From contig JAWNZC010000324.1 in assembly GCA_035771165.1 (NCBI GenBank), forward strand, positions 1,688,501-1,752,500: a DNA stretch of 64,000 bases. Direction: 5' to 3'. How positions within the stretch are numbered: position 1 is the stretch's first letter; each line of letters starts with the position of its first letter. Below the pieces are notes generated by a model. That model was not told the DNA's origin and did not search any database. It saw nothing but the letters and a program-made list of their open reading frames with translations. The stretch is from Paragorgia papillata (taxonomy: Eukaryota; Cnidaria; Anthozoa; Scleralcyonacea; Coralliidae). A program made the position numbers and the translations under genes. Positions 63,996-64,000 of the stretch are shown piece by piece.

Positions 63996-64000
63996 TTATT

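Larger units (their letters stand above)
50723..64000. mobile_element. Polinton/adintovirus-like integrated DNA virus (partial)
   Basis: Fifteen intact ORFs occupy about 90% of this block, with gaps mostly under 100 bp, no introns, and AT-rich K/N/F-rich coding. The marker set PolB (protein-primed), rve integrase and A32-type packaging ATPase identifies the Polinton/adintovirus group. Direction: PolB to integrase mainly leftward; one rightward pair (59,797-61,690); then leftward to the edge. No stop or frameshift damages any ORF, in contrast to the decayed PolBs at 2-25 kb, so integration is recent or the element is still active. It continues past 64,000. The major capsid and protease genes are not seen in the window. 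Confidence 0.88.

Overview
The window looks like repeat-rich DNA from an invertebrate animal, plausibly a cnidarian such as a coral, sea anemone or hydroid. The reasons are several families of CR1/L2-like non-LTR retrotransposons, many short inverted-repeat transposons, Polinton (Maverick) remnants, long simple-sequence arrays, and no recognisable intact host gene. The taxon call is an inference; no rRNA, tRNA or host marker gene is visible.

Layout, left to right. (1) 1-25.7 kb is framed by two inverted, decayed copies of a Polinton-type protein-primed DNA polymerase B gene (minus strand 1.6-5.8 kb, plus strand 20.0-25.4 kb) plus matching outer flanks (1-335 and 25,413-25,745). Each copy is interrupted by its own LINE insertion. 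Between them lie LINE tails, microsatellites, a 199-bp satellite, small MITEs and a 5.8-kb palindromic Polinton derivative (10,365-16,203), here called element A, which carries two copies of Polinton late-type genes. (2) 26-31.4 kb holds small palindromes and a third foldback (27,365-31,435) whose arms carry a SWIM zinc-finger/YqaJ-nuclease-like gene. (3) 32-42.3 kb is a four-level nest. A LINE (minus strand) is interrupted by a 7.3-kb element with Mutator-like inverted ends and a 10-bp target duplication. That element contains a second LINE 3' end, which is in turn interrupted by a 4,951-bp near-perfect palindrome (35,194-40,144), element B. Element B has 5'-AG...CT-3' ends and a 6-bp target duplication CATGCG, the Polinton signature. 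(4) 42.3-50.7 kb holds further LINE fragments, tandem arrays, MITEs and unassigned DNA.

(5) 50.7-64 kb differs sharply from the rest. It is a compact, AT-rich, intron-free block of 15 intact ORFs from an integrated or integrating Polinton/adintovirus-like DNA virus, and it runs off the right edge. It encodes a 1,320-residue protein-primed PolB, a retroviral-type (rve) integrase, an A32/FtsK-HerA-type packaging ATPase, a probable minor virion protein, several small membrane proteins, a TFIIB-like zinc-ribbon protein, a module family combining SAP-like and NUMOD1-like segments, and orphans. PolB copies the genome, integrase inserts it, ATPase packages it, and the membrane and structural-type proteins probably build the particle. 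No major capsid protein or maturation protease is recognised; they may lie beyond 64,000.

The most interesting signals are the transcription punctuation of this viral block (every ORF is preceded within 15 nt by A/G-ATAAA, often fused as AATAAATG, and hairpins sit 3' of several ORFs, two of them the same perfect 22-bp palindrome), the SAP/NUMOD1-like module family, and the repeated conversion of Polintons and another DNA transposon into long near-identical foldbacks.
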